Source of the DNA: Mesostigma viride
Lineage: Eukaryota; Streptophyta; Mesostigmatophyceae; Mesostigmatales; Mesostigmataceae
Length of the DNA: 64,000 nt
Reading direction: 5' to 3'
NCBI GenBank assembly: GCA_009746045.1
Contig: RPFO01001021.1
Span: 255,391-319,390, forward strand
The translations under genes were made by a program, and so were the position numbers. The notes below the pieces were generated by a model. That model did no database searches. It was not told the DNA's origin and worked only from the letters and a program-made list of their open reading frames with translations. Positions 44,101 to 56,200 of this stretch are shown piece by piece. Within the stretch, counting starts at the first letter, position 1, and each line of letters starts with the position of its first letter.

Positions 44101-47100
44101 TCGTGCTAGAGGTCCTGTGTTTGAACTCAGTATTGTACCAAAAACTTCAGTGTCATGTGGCCACCCGTCTGATGCAGAAGCATAAATGGGGCTAACCGCA
44201 TTGTTCCAGGTGGCATCCAAGCACACTATATCAAAGAGACAACCAGCGCAGGCCAGAAATCGGGAGAATCCGGACCATGGTAGCTCCCCAGCCAAGGGGG
44301 GAATGGTCCATGCATGTACATGGCAAGCTATTGAAATGCATGTCTTGCAGGAATGCACAAACACATGACAAGCGAGCAACGCATGGCAGCTGACAGTCCC
44401 CTGTTGTAATATCCAAAAGGCCAGCTTTATAAATCCAAAGGCCCAATGGCCAGCTTTATAAACCCGCAGGCCCAACAGCCAGCTTTATAAACCCAAGAGC
44501 CAAGGGCCAACTTTTAAAATCGAACGGCCAAGCTTCCCGAGATATCCCCTGAATCCAAAGAACCAGCAGTCGGCTCCTCACCTTGCACCCGCTGGGGGGC
44601 TCCTCGTCAAAGCTCCGGCCGGTGCTCTTGCCGGCGTTGGGTGACTCTGCTGGCATCCGCGGGCACCCAACCACCCACATGCAGGGTGCACATGGTGATG
44701 ACGAAGGTGGAGCATGCCAGCATTAGTAAAGTGGATGTGCCAGACAGCGGGCAGCCATGGTGGATGCTGGCCAGGGGCACCAGGTCCCGCCGTTCCAAGA
44801 ACTGGGACATGTGTATATCACATCATGGCCATCCGAATCATTTAAAGTTGTCAAGCAGTATAGGTTCAATGCTCATCATCGATTCATGGCAGGTGACTGC
44901 GATTAAGCATACGGCAAGCAATTTTGCAAAGTCCCGAAGATCTTCTGGGTTCAAAATAAAAATATTACAATTGGCTGCAAAATAATCCACATGAACTGCA
45001 GAGCAGACCATGGGTCTTGTCACCTCGTCAATCACATCACACACACATGGCAACTGTAACCAGCACAGGTGGCCGTCAGCCCCATGCTTGCCCAGGCTTA
45101 TGCTACCCTCATATCTAGACACTCACCACCACATCCCTAATTTCGTCTCCGCACCCGCCACCCACCAGCGCACATCTCTAGCCACACCCACCCACCACAA
45201 CGATGCCAACCCCTCTCTCGCCACATGCCACCCACCAAACGAGAGCGACCGTGCGCAAGACGTGGGTGATGCCAGCGGGGACACCTGTTTCCGCGCGCGT
45301 GACCCCATGGGGTCCGGGGACCACCGCGCACGGATCCGGCCCGCCCCTCCCCCTTTCACCGCCCGCTCGCCTCCCCCTTTGGCCGCCCGGTCCTTGGGAA
45401 ACGGCTTGGTCGGCGCAGCACAGCTGACGCCGCTCACATTGGAGCCACTCATTGTGCTGGAGGGAGGCGTCACGAGACCCGACGCGTCGTCTACCAGTGA
45501 GCGTAACGAGACCAGCTCACTGGGCTCGGGTCTGGGGACTTGGAGGGTGGACAGGTCTGCGGTGGCGCCACCGCCGGGGGTGCTCTTGGAGTGATCTTCT
45601 TCGGATTGGGTGGAGTGATCTTCTTTGGTCTCAGAGGCAACCCAGAGGCCACTTGGCGCGACGGCATTGGTCAGCTCGTCTGCGGATTCCTCTCCTTTTC
45701 TCTTGATGCATGGCAAGCCAGCTGGTGGCGTGCTTGTTGCCTGCAGCAAAGAAATTGTCACGGCAGCCAGCATTGACAAAATATCCCAGAACTGTGCCTG
45801 GAGATATGGGTACTTGGCCGAGGCCTCCATGGAAACACACAGAGGCAGCACCCCTGATTTTAGGTCTCGTGGGAGTCTGGTCATGCGCAACCGGTGTGGG
45901 GCGGGAGCTATTGTGCTATGCATAGCCGGTCTTGTGTGCAGGCGTAGATAGGCCCGGCGAAACTCGTGCATAAATGCTCTGTGGCATAGGATGGGTGTGC
46001 TGCCGCGTGCTTGATAATACCATGGGTGCTTCACTCCTACTTCGCCGACGCTGAGCCCAGGTTGTCGGGTGAGTGGGTCGCATGCGTGCCTGCCGCCACT
46101 CAGCCATATCGCATCCGCCCGAACTGGCTGGATGCCGTCCTGTGACCCAAAACTATCAACAGGCTTGAGCATAGTCGTACCTTGCCAACAAACAAAGCAA
46201 TTTAAAACAGGGGCAACCTTGCTCCCTTTCCCCGCCACTGAGCCCGTAACAATTGTATATACTACTATCATAACAGCCACCCACATCGCATCACTCCGTC
46301 GCCCACCCACATGGACACGACCCAGTAGACACGCTCATCGACGTAGGGTCCCATGGCAGCCACTCACCAACCTCCCCACCAGCCCCCGCCCACTGCCCAC
46401 CAGCCACCCAACAGCATGGACCCGGCCCTCACAACTCCCCACCACCAACTCCACGGTACAAAACCTAGCACACTAATACACAGCACAATCCCTGCCAGCC
46501 AATCACCCGCACACAACCCCGTCCCCACTCAGTCGCACACAACCCAGCGCCCAATCGTTAGAAGCACAAACCTCAAACTGAACCACAACCACAACCAAAC
46601 CATGCTCCCAAACTCAATGGCGCATTGCGCGAGTATGACTGCCAACCACACTTCCCACCACCAGCCACTCACCCAACCACGGGGTTGCCTTGCACTTGCC
46701 AAGGGCTAGCCTACCCTCACCAGCCACTCACCCAACCACGGGGTTGCCTTGCCCTTGCCAAGCACTAGCCAACCCTCACCAGCCACTCACCGGCGCACAG
46801 CGCAGGCCGCTCATGGCCGTGGCTAGCGGCCGCAGCAGCCCGTACAGCACCCTGGGGCGCGACACCGATGCCGGCTCGTCGGGGAAGACGTCGTGCATGA
46901 GCGCGGACAAGCAGCGGCGGAAGCTGGCGCTCTCGTGGGGGTAGAGGGACACCGTGTTCGACTTGGGGGAGGAAGGGGATGGTGACATGGCGACATGGTG
47001 GCGGTGTGTGTGCATGATGGCACCATGGTCACATGGATGGTGACACGGTGGCAGTGTGTGTGCATGAAGGCACCATGGTCACATGGATGGCGACATGGGG

Positions 47101-48550
47101 GCGGTGTGAGTGCATGATGGCATCATGGTCACATGGATGGCGATATGGTGGCGGTGTGAGTGCATGATGGCACCATGGTCACATGGATTACAAGATGGGG
47201 GCGATGGGGGTGTTGGGGGGGACGAGGGGGAGGGGGGTGGGGGGAGGATTGAAAAGGATATGTGAGGACGGGTAGAGGCGTGCACATGAGGCTAATCAGA
47301 GTAACTTATCCAACCTGTATGTTCTGCCTGTGAGTCATGCACGCACCCACGTGCCCAGCGTTAGTGCTAGTGTCCACTCACAGAGCATGATCACCTGGCT
47401 CGCATGCCATTCACTGCATGGCAGTCCCTGCACCTCTGATGGCACCAAGGAATGGACAAGACCTGGCCTTAGGGATGGCAGGCAAAAGCGTGCAGATGAT
47501 GATCGATGTGGCATGCACACGACTTTCCCTGCCCAGATGACCTTGACAGTTTGTCGGCCAAGGCGCACGAGGCATCCCATAATTGCCGAGATCTATCGAT
47601 ATCTATTGTGTTGCCAAATGCATGTAAAAAACACTGAAAAATGGCTTACCTGCGCACACTGCTCCAATGCCTGATCGAGCTCCCTGTGGTTGGTGCTCAT
47701 GGCCGCCACGTAAAAAACAATGAAAAATGGCTTACCTGCGCACACTGCTCCAATGCCTGATCGAGCTCCCTGTGGTTGGTGCTCATGGCCGCCACGAACT
47801 TCTGCAGCCATTCGTACTTTTTCTGGCCAACCAGCGCCGTCTTGGAGGCCTTGAATATCAGCAGCCGCAGTCCCTGTAAACCATTACGCGTTACATGGAC
47901 GGGATTCTCGGCACGTCAGCATGCAAGGGTTGCACCGCCTGCATAGGTTGATGCCAATTGAGCAGGGCCTCCAGCAGTGTTCACTTGGAAATTCTTCGGG
48001 GCTCAAAAGCGAGTCCACATTATTAACCATTTACTATCAGCAACACAACAGGACGACCTTTGCCGGAAACGAAGACGTGCAAGGCGCCCAGCATTCCAGA
48101 AGTCATCATACGCGACACACAGGGATTAAAAGCACTTCGGTGCTCCGTGACTCCCCAACGGGAGCACGAGTTTAACTAATTAATTAATTGATCATTGGCG
48201 ATTTCAAGAAGCAATGGCGGTTCCTCAGGGATCTCAATTGTACTCGGGATGCATTGTCATACGCATGCATGCAGGACGCAGGTGCCTTGGAAGGGAATGC
48301 TGTGACAAACAAGGTTTTCTAAAACGCGTATCAGTGCATCACGAAGAAAGGCACGTACATCGACAAATTCTGGCGTGATGCTCTTCGCTCTAACAAACGA
48401 TAGTGGAGACTCATCGTCCAATCCTACGCCGCCTTCGCCAACGCCTTCCTCCGGCATAGAGGCACTGGCAGAGTTTTCCAACACACTGGCCTTCGTCCTG
48501 AATGGGAGCACTTCGACCTCTCCCACTAACGAGGTGGCACCCCCCACCAT
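41112..48550 (-). CDS. coiled-coil protein of unknown function, 8 exons
   Basis: Exons (minus): 48550-48359, 47873-47736, 46961-46791, 45740-45236, 44649-44582, 43454-42891, 42172-41915, 41321-41112. Phases agree and total 701 residues. The first three exons encode a helical N-terminal module ('SITPEFVD', 'LLIFKASKTALVGQKKYEWL', 'YPHESASFRRCLSALMHDVF'). Exons 4-6 are Ser/Pro/Thr-rich and look disordered. Exons 7-8 are a strong coiled coil ('LEEHIELAARAQAEAEGRR', 'LTLRAKGLDDREVEMRRLL'). No known family is recognised; a scaffold role is only a guess from this layout. The acceptor of exon 5 is a tandem cagcag, so either site fits the phase. The end could instead be a donor (gtgaga overlaps the stop), which would extend the gene. 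It diverges from HSP70. Confidence 0.7.
42440..42720. repeat. (GGGCGTGT)n array in intron 6 of the coiled-coil gene
   Basis: About twenty-two copies of the 8-mer gggcgtgt, with a few variants (gggcttgt, ggccttgt), are flanked on both sides by caggcagg tetramer runs. The period of eight gives three different repetitive open frames on each strand, none of which is taken as coding. Confidence 0.93.
44236..44287 (-). repeat. dispersed 50-bp repeat, copy 2 (inverted)
   Basis: This is the reverse complement of 39857-39911 over about 50 bp. It lies within intron 5 of the coiled-coil gene. Confidence 0.75.
46666..46790. repeat. 59-bp tandem duplication at the intron 3 donor
   Basis: Two units contain ccactcacccaaccacgggg and ttgccttgcccttgccaag. 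The array ends at the donor of exon 3 of the coiled-coil gene, where ccactcac holds the complement of gtgagtgg. The donor-like motif is thus repeated in the array. Confidence 0.75.
46985..47190. repeat. 50-bp minisatellite in intron 2 of the coiled-coil gene
   Basis: Four units with an exact 50 bp period contain gatggcaccatggtcacatg and gcgacatggtggcggtgtg. Small substitutions mark each copy. Confidence 0.9.
47625..47797 (-). repeat. 86-bp direct duplication spanning an exon-intron border
   Basis: 47711-47797 holds the 3' end of exon 2 of the coiled-coil gene with its donor (gtaagcc). 47625-47710 repeats the same 86 bp with two or three changes, inside intron 2. The second donor and the coding sequence before it are intact, so splicing could use either donor, but no acceptor precedes the copy. 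Confidence 0.88.
48116..48189 (+). mobile_element. family-B retroposon 3' fragment
   Basis: The fragment runs from cacacagggattaaaagcac through gactccccaacgggagcac to a ttaa-type tail. It equals the last 75 bp of the element at 17828-18000 apart from one or two tail bases. It lies in intron 1 of the coiled-coil gene, on the opposite strand to the gene. I found no clear target-site duplication. Confidence 0.85.
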
Positions 48551-49476
48551 GTGGAAATGCTTCCACTAACGAGGGGGATAGGTCGGCTAGCTGCTGCGAT
48601 GGCTGCATGGTAAATTCCTTAAAGCGCGCAATGTTACATTTTGTTCCTGTAGTCGGCCTTGGAACATCAAAAACCACCGGAGCGGACCTTTTCGTCGTCG
48701 ATCAGACACTCGATGTCTCGATCAGGCAATCAATGCACAAATTGCGCTGTCGAGTCGCCCTGCCTTTACAGTTCTGCTGCGAGGTGTGAGCCTTCAGTGA
48801 GACAACGTTGACTGTATGTTAGAGCCACGGGAGAAAAATGCTGCCATCTTCAACGGAGAGCACCTGAGGGCACTCAGGGCATAAAACAACAGGGCATACA
48901 CACTGCGCTTGGCCAGTGGCAAGTGGCAACGTGGCCGCTGGCACATGGTACGATCTTCGCGCCAAAAAGGCGCGAATTTGATTGAACTTTCATCTGTTAA
49001 CAAAGGAGCGCCACGTAGCTTGGTCTTGTCATCGAGCTTTTCCCGCCCGATCAAGGTTCGATCAAGCGGTCGCTGCGGCCCAGCATCCCTCGGTCCACGC
49101 CTCCACGGCAATCTACGGCGCTAAAATTAGCCTGCACGCCATGTCGCGCGTGACAGGTGTCATCAAGCTCGTTTCAACAGCTGGGCCGCAGGCTTTCCAG
49201 TTTCCACGTGCCCCTCTTGTTACACCCAACCACGAAATCTTATCCAAGTACCTCGGCCCAATATCGCATGGGCAACAAGCTGCTGCTGTGCGGACGCTTG
49301 CGTGGATCGCTCCCGTTGGAGCAAGATTCCTGGCTGGCGACCCTCGCGGCAACAAAGAAAGATCCGTTTGGAAGGCGCCACCTGGAGGCTGGAAGCACCT
49401 GGAAGGATGGCCAGTTTGATGTTGCCCGGGCTGACTCACCGGTTACCCCGCCGCCAGTCGAGTTGCGTGCAGCCGA

Positions 49477-49489
49477 TTCTGGAATGTTC
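49477..49489 (+). promoter_or_regulatory. heat-shock element
   Basis: TTCtgGAAtgTTC is a perfect three-unit inverted array of the heat-shock factor pentamer nGAAn. It lies 162 bp upstream of the HSP70 start codon and about 30 bp upstream of a TATA-like box. HSF binding is known for such arrays; its use here is inferred. Confidence 0.75.
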
Positions 49490-49516
49490 CCCGCCCCGCG
49501 CGCGCGTCTTCCAGAC

Positions 49517-49524
49517 GTATAACA
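49517..49524 (+). promoter_or_regulatory. TATA-like box of HSP70
   Basis: gtataaca lies 127 bp before the ATG and downstream of the heat-shock element, a normal arrangement for an inducible HSP70 promoter. The transcription start is not visible directly. Confidence 0.45.
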
Positions 49525-49650
49525 TAACGCCCCACCCCGTGTGCACTGGCATGAGTGAACAATCCGCGCGAGGTCGAGCTGCTGCTCTGCCGGACATTAC
49601 CTCGTTTTAAGAGGTCGGGTTTGTAGTTTTAATTAATTCCATCCTTCATC

Positions 49651-51812
49651 ATGGGATCTAAAGGGGAGGCTCCCGCCATCGGCATTGATCTTGGCACGAC
49701 GTACAGCTGCGTCGGCGTTTTCGACGCTGCATCCGACCGTGTCGAAATCATCGCCAACGATCAAGGTAACCGGACCACCCCTTCTTTCGTGGCATTTACC
49801 GACACCGAGCGCCTGGTCGGTGATGCTGCCAAGAACCAGGTCGCCATGAACCCTTCCAACACCGTTTTCGACGCTAAGCGTCTTATCGGCCGTAAGTTTA
49901 ACGATGCGTCGGTTCAGTCCGACATGAAGCATTTCTCGTTCAAGGTCAAGCCTGGTCCCGCCGACAAGCCCATGATCGAGGTCGACTTCCGTGGCGAGCG
50001 CAAGTCCTTCTCCGCTGAGGAGATCAGCAGTATGGTTTTGACGAGCATGAAGTCGACTGCCGAGGCTTTCCTCGGCAAGACTGTCAAGAACGCCGTCGTC
50101 ACTGTGCCAGGTACGTCGGCACTTGTTTTCTCCATGGTTCTTTTGCATTCTCTGCTTTTTCTGCGTTTCCTGCAGTCGCCTGTCCTTAACCTTCTCAAAG
50201 TTTTCAAGACTGACATTCGATGCTTTGTTTTGCACTGCACACATTTTTTCCTTTCTTTTTTCCGGCTGCAGCTTACTTCAACGACTCCCAACGTCAAGCG
50301 ACGAAGGATGCGGGCACCATTGCCGGTTTGAATGTGCTTCGTATCATCAACGAGCCCACTGCTGCCGCCATTGCCTACGGTTTGGACAAGAAGAACATGA
50401 ACAAGAAGGAGCAAAACGTGCTTATTTTTGACCTGGGCGGTGGAACCTTCGATGTCTCCCTCCTGTCCATCGAGGAGGGTGTGTTCGAGGTCAAGGCCAC
50501 CGCCGGTGATACCCACCTTGGTGGTGAGGACTTCGACAACCGCATGGTTGCCCACTTTGTGCAGGAGATCAAGCGCAAGCACAAGAAGGACATCAGTGAC
50601 AACGCGCGCGCCCTGCGCCGCCTGCGCACGGCCTGCGAGCGCGCCAAGCGCACGCTGTCCTCTGCCGCGCAGACCACGGTCGAGCTGGACTCTCTCTTTG
50701 ACGGCACCGACTTCTACTCAACCATCACCCGTGCTCGCTTCGAGGAGCTCAACGCGGACCTCTTCCGCAAGTGCATGGACCCCGTTGAGCAGGTGCTGCG
50801 CGACTCCAAGATGGACAAGGGCCACATCCACGAGGTCGTGCTGGTCGGCGGGTCGACCCGTATCCCCAAGGTGCAGCAGCTGCTTCAGGACTTCTTCAAC
50901 GGCAAGGAGCTGAACAAGAGCATCAACCCTGATGAGGCCGTCGCGTATGGCGCCGCGGTGCAGGCCGCCATTCTCTCCGGTGTCACCTCGAGCAAGGTGC
51001 AGGACCTGCTGCTGCTCGATGTCAGCCCCCTCAGCTTGGGTCTGGAGACAGCTGGTGGTGTGATGACCATCCTCATCCCTCGCAACACGACTGTGCCCAC
51101 CAAGAAGGAGCAGGTATTCTCCACGTATGCGGATAACCAGCCTGGTGTGCTGATCCAGGTTTACGAGGGCGAGCGCAAGATGACGCGCGACAACCACCTG
51201 CTGGGCAAGTTCGAGCTGTCTGGCATTCCGCCCGCGCCACGTGGTGTGCCCCAGATCACCGTCACCTTCGATGTCGATGCCAACGGCATTCTGAACGTGT
51301 CGGCTGAGGACAAGGCGTCTGGCAACAAGAACCGCATCACCATCACCAACGACAAGGGCCGCCTGTCCAAGGAGGAGATTGAGCGCATGGTCAAGGATGC
51401 AGAGCAGTACAAGGCGCAGGATGAGGAGCAGATGAAGAAGGTGGAGGCCAAGAACCAGCTTGAGAGCTACGCGTTCAACATGCGCAACAGCCTCAACGAC
51501 GGCGGCCTCGGCGGCAAGCTGTCACCTGAGGACAAGAAGAAGGTCGAGGAGGCGGTCGACGGGGCCATTAAGTGGCTGGACGGCAACCAGATGGCTGAGG
51601 CTGAGGAGTTCGAGGACAAGAAGAAGGAGCTTGAGGAGGTCTGCAACCCGATCATCGCCAAGGCTTACGCTGCTGGCGGTGGTGGGGATGGCGAGGGCAT
51701 GCCAGGTGGTTTCCCAGGTGGTATGCCAGGTGGCATGCCCGGCGGGTTCCCTGGCGGCGCTGGCGGTGCCAAGCCGTCTGGCTCGGGGCCCAAGATCGAG
51801 GAGGTGGATTAA
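49651..51812 (+). CDS. HSP70: cytosolic HSP70 chaperone, 2 exons
   Basis: HSP70 binds unfolded polypeptides in an ATP-driven cycle with J-domain and nucleotide-exchange partners. Exons 49651-50110 and 50272-51812 are joined by a 161 bp phase-1 GT-AG intron inside '[13 protein letters not shown]', and give 666 residues. All three family signatures are present: '[15 protein letters not shown]' (about 10-24), '[14 protein letters not shown]' (about 213-226) and '[17 protein letters not shown]' (about 350-366). The substrate-binding domain and lid follow. The tail is rich in GGMPG-type repeats and ends in EEVD, the docking site for TPR co-chaperones that marks the cytosolic/nuclear form. The length is slightly above the usual 645-655 because of the Gly-rich tail. 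Codon use is strongly C-biased at third positions, as for a highly expressed gene. The intron gives an alternative read-through frame that breaks the ATPase domain and is not coding. Confidence 0.98.
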
Positions 51813-53261
51813 GTGAAGGAAACCCTGAAACCTGTGCCTGAGGAGATAGGAAAACTAGGTTCTAGAAAATTGGGAATAACTGGTCCCAGTTTTGGCAAGC
51901 TCTTGCTCGCTGTTTGCCCTTGAGGCACTGGGGGCCACCGGCTCACAGCATTGCTTCCTTGGGTTGCAATGTATAACAGCTTGCAGGAGAGCTGCACTAT
52001 CGAGAGTCATGCAGCCTTGTTTGCGCATGTGGCGGGGGCCTTAGCCCATGAGCATGTACATAAAAGACTCTATTTATTTACAGAGACAACAAAATAAATG
52101 GTTACAACCAGCTATTCAATAAAGAGGTTATTTATTGTTGCAAACCTGTGGCTATATTTGGGCATTTTCCTGCTGTCACGTGCATGTTGCGTGTGCGCGC
52201 CATTGTACCCTAGACTATCAGTTTGAAGACATATCCACAGCAATTAATTAATTAATTAATTAAAATCATAGCTCCGTTGGGAGCATATGTAACACATAGC
52301 CCTGAGAAAGGGGCATCTATGGGTTTGTAATACAATCAGGGCTACAACCTGCAGGTGGAGGATGTACAACTGTCACCTGCTCTGGGTGCACAAGGTGCAC
52401 CTGCACCGCCATGATGGTTCATGCCTCCTTAACAAGCACAGGCACCCAGGGGGGGCTTGAGGAGAGGGCCTAGAAGGCCTGCATGACATATGGGGTGGAG
52501 GGTATGTGGCTAGGCTATAGCTGGTGTACACATGGCATCTCAGCAGAGAGTAACTCCCTGCATAGGCATCGCATGGCTAAATTCTTAATGCATCATCCAT
52601 GGGAGGGGCGTCCCCAACATCTACTGCTCCAATTTTGGTACTTTTGAAATTCCATGCCTGGAGCGCAAAGTTTGCAATATATGTGCCGTTTGTAGCTCTA
52701 GCTCTATAATAACCTGACCAACCCCGCATTCCTCAAAGTACTTAGCACTTGTTGCCTATTCTCATTATGCGAATCACATGATTAGGATGTGCTTCATGAT
52801 TGCTATTGCTCGAGATTCAATTAAGAATGATTGACATCAATAAATGATGAACCAAATAAACCAAATTAGGCCACTTGACAAGTTCATGATCCATTTAAAT
52901 TGTACAATTAAGCGATTAATTAATTCATAAATCATACATTACATGGGATACCCCCGTCGACGAGCTAGTGGTACGTACAATGAAACATTTGAGTTTGTAA
53001 CATGTCTCCATGGATATATACATGTATGCTGGACCTCGCGCATCTCAGCCCTCTAAGAAATGTTATTTGAACTCAGGTCTAGATCTAAATATATACATGA
53101 TCTGGATAATATTATACACTTCCTTAAAAGAGCATGAATCGAGCTTTACAATTCAGGACAAGGAACTCGTTTGCAAATCACGGCTGAAAGGCAAGTGCTC
53201 ACAACGAAGCACGTGCTCTCAAGGCTGTCCACCTCGTCCAACCAAGCCCGGGCGAGCTGGC
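51813..53261. other. HSP70 downstream region with a retroposon
   Basis: AATAAA-like signals occur near 52093 and 52118 and may serve HSP70 polyadenylation. A family-B retroposon end is at 52237-52420. From 52420 to 53260 the DNA is AT-rich with no believable gene. Confidence 0.5.
52237..52420 (-). mobile_element. family-B-like retroposon 3' end
   Basis: Read on the minus strand, the sequence ends gctcccaacggagc and then (TTAA)n. The hairpin core ctcc-caac-ggag is the same as in the LINE copies at 15.1, 36.2 and 39.7 kb. The upstream part resembles 35573-35690. The 5' limit is uncertain. Confidence 0.7.
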
Positions 53262-56200
53262 CTACTCAACAGGTCTCTTCTTGGCCAAGTTCGTGAGCCG
53301 TTTCTCGACGTCTGTCGGAATGGTCAAGATGGCCTGGCGATTGTTAGCTGGGTTGACAACAATGGTGTGTTCGAACCCCGCGTCCATGCACAGGTAGCAA
53401 TTGACCAAGTTTGGCTGTTCAGCTTGCGCATCGGCGTCCATTTTGAACATCGTCGCCATACCCGGAAATCTGTCCCAGTAGCGCACCCCCACCACCCATT
53501 GTCCCTTACGGAACAACTCCCTATCGACCTTGCCGTTTCTGTCGGCCACTCGCCTCACGAAAGTAGCGGCCACCTGATAAGGCTCCTGCAAGACTTCCGC
53601 TAGCCAATATGGATGATCTGGATCGTGGGACTCATCACCAGAGTAGGACTCGACGGCAAAAATGTCTCGCAGCTTCAGTCTCCTTCCCATCATCGTCCTC
53701 TCTGCCTGTAGTCTGTTCAGTCGCGTCCCTGCGTGCCCCCCTTGTCCGTTTGGGTTCCTTTGCACTGGCTCCCCCAGTTTGTGGAGCTTCATCCGAGCAC
53801 CTCCCACATTCCAGCCGTCCATGTCGGTCCACTCCTTTCGACAATCCCACCACCTTTCCTCGGCGCACGCACCGCCACAATAGCAGGAATACTGGCGCAG
53901 CATTAAGCGCGTCACATTCGACTTGTCCATGCGCCACCAGTGCGCCTTCTTCACTCCTTTGATTTCGCCGCGCCCTGGGCTGTAAGGAAGCACCTGCGCG
54001 TCGAAGACAAGATTTGCACAAGGGAAAGTTGAAGTTACGAGACCATCGAGCTAGTTGTGTTTTATTAAGCACTCCTGATCGCCAGGACTCCAAGAACGCC
54101 CTAGAAACGACGGCCGGCGTAACTATTCCCTGAACGAGGACTGTACACTTAATTACCTCGGGGAACTCGAAGAAGTTACGCCTGGTCGTTGTGGTCCCGC
54201 CCACCGCCCCCGACGCCAGATTCTCCACCAACTGGGCGGCCGTCTGTTTGTCCTGGTTCTCTTCCCTGATGTGCCACCTCCTCAACATGCACTTCACAGT
54301 CCCACCAGCTCCATCCACCTCCCCCTTTCCGTGCTGCTCCCCAAAGTAATTCCACTCAAATGACTCCAGGTGCGGATCCTCCGTCAGCAGCCGGGCCACT
54401 TCCGCGATCACATTCCTTGACTTGAACTGCATGGAGCAATTGTCCGACCACCCAATGAAGCGCTTCACCTCTACCCCTTCTGACCGTAGTGTCGCCAGGA
54501 TTTTGAGGATAGCAAAACGGAGGGCCCGCCCGTCCCTTTTCATTCCGCCCTGTCCGATGAAGTGAAACTCCCTTCTCACGACCTTTCCCGACGCTGGATC
54601 CAAGTAGCGCACGATCCAGGGCATAAGGACGAATGTGACTGGATGCCAATACTGTGCTTGGAGATTGTGATAGGTGTAAGACTGGTAGTTCTCGGCGTAA
54701 TCTGTGTGGCATACAAGGTCCCCCACCCGCATCCTTGAGAGACATTCCTTGGAGGCGTCCGCTTGCCACCACGCGTTGAAGCAATGCTGGATGAAGTCCG
54801 GCCACTTGTCCACAATTGCCTCCTTTAGCTCCGTTGGTGTGGACTTGACGTCGACTTGCGTCAATCGCTGCCCACCAGCCTTTGCGATCTCGTCACAGTC
54901 GTCCTGCATATGCGCAGTGTGCACATACAGAAAAGACATCAACTTCGACCCACCAATGACCTGTAGAAAGAAAAAAGACAGGACCTCAGGAAAAATTGAA
55001 AAAGAAACGCCTTGGGGCGCAACCACTCCACTAAAAATTACCTCTGGCCCAAGAACTTCAGGAAACATTGCAAAAGAAACGCCTTGGGGCGCAACCACTC
55101 CACTAAAAATTACCTCTGGCCCAAGAACCGCACCCGGCGGCACATCCTGCATCTCGTATCTGGTCCATGAAATCAGGTGGTTGGAAGCCTCCTCCCGTTC
55201 GCATAACATGAAGTTCCGAATTCCACACTTGGGAGCCAGGCAAGTGCCCAACACACAAGCCTTACGCCGGATCGAGCAAACCCCCAACTCCTCGCCCAGG
55301 TCATGATCGGGCACCCCTTCCTCGTCGTCCAGCACCCTCCCATGCATGGGCAGATCCTCAAGTTCGCCCTGAAAAGGCTGAACCTGCGGCCGCGACGACC
55401 CCACAGACGACCTCGAACCTCCCCCCTCCCTCATCCCCTCCACCTCACAAGTAAACTTGTTCACCCACTCTGTCGTGTGAGTGGCTTTGAAAATGGAACA
55501 TGTGGGCACGGACGACCCCACGTCGAGCTGGCTACCATGATCGCACGCGTGGCATTCAGGTCCGCACTCGCATCTGGCATGAAAAGTTGCACGAAATTTG
55601 GCCAACCCCCCAACCATGGACTGCATGGTAGTGTGGTGCTGGCATGCGCACAAGTTCCGCATTTTCCACCGCCCCTTGACGCATGCGGGCATATGCTTGC
55701 AAAAAGTAGTGTATCCCACATGAACTGTGCTCTTCTGATTCGTGCGTAGCATTGACATCCCTGCCTCCGTCTCCAAAATCACCTGATTTCCCCCCCTCAC
55801 ACCCTCCTCTCCCTCCCCCCCCCCCCTCCCTACTGTCCATCCGCCGCGGTGGCTTCAACTCCGGATGGCGGGAAATGAACACTTCGTAAATCTTCGACTT
55901 GGAGACAGTATAGTAGCGCGCACCCTCCGAAAACGCTAGTGTATGTTTGTAATCCTTTCTGGTCCATTCACAATGAACATCCTTCATGTTCGGAGACGCC
56001 CGCGTCAAGTTATCATCCCTCCAGCACGCTTGTATCAGGGCAATGACTTCCGTCGGAAGCTCGTCTTTCCTCCTCCTCCTCTCTGGCGCACTCATCAAAA
56101 GGTCGTCCTCCCCTTCTTCCATTCCATCCCTGTGACCCCGAACAGTTGCGACAAAGCGCCTGTCAATCCCGAACGCGCGCTCCACAATCCTGTCCGGGAC

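Larger units (their letters stand above)
48551..49650. other. divergent intergenic region of HSP70 and the coiled-coil gene
   Basis: About 1.1 kb contains several unconvincing open frames but no recognisable gene. It should carry both promoters. The HSP70 side holds a heat-shock element and a TATA-like box, listed separately. Confidence 0.5.

Noticed and set aside
45123-46310. A single 395-codon minus-strand gene
   Set aside because: Only 45740-45236 fits the exon phases of the surrounding gene; the N-terminal part reads through an intron without recognisable domain.
49633-50582. Minus-strand frames opposite HSP70
   Set aside because: They are the shadow of the biased HSP70 codon usage and have no separate features.
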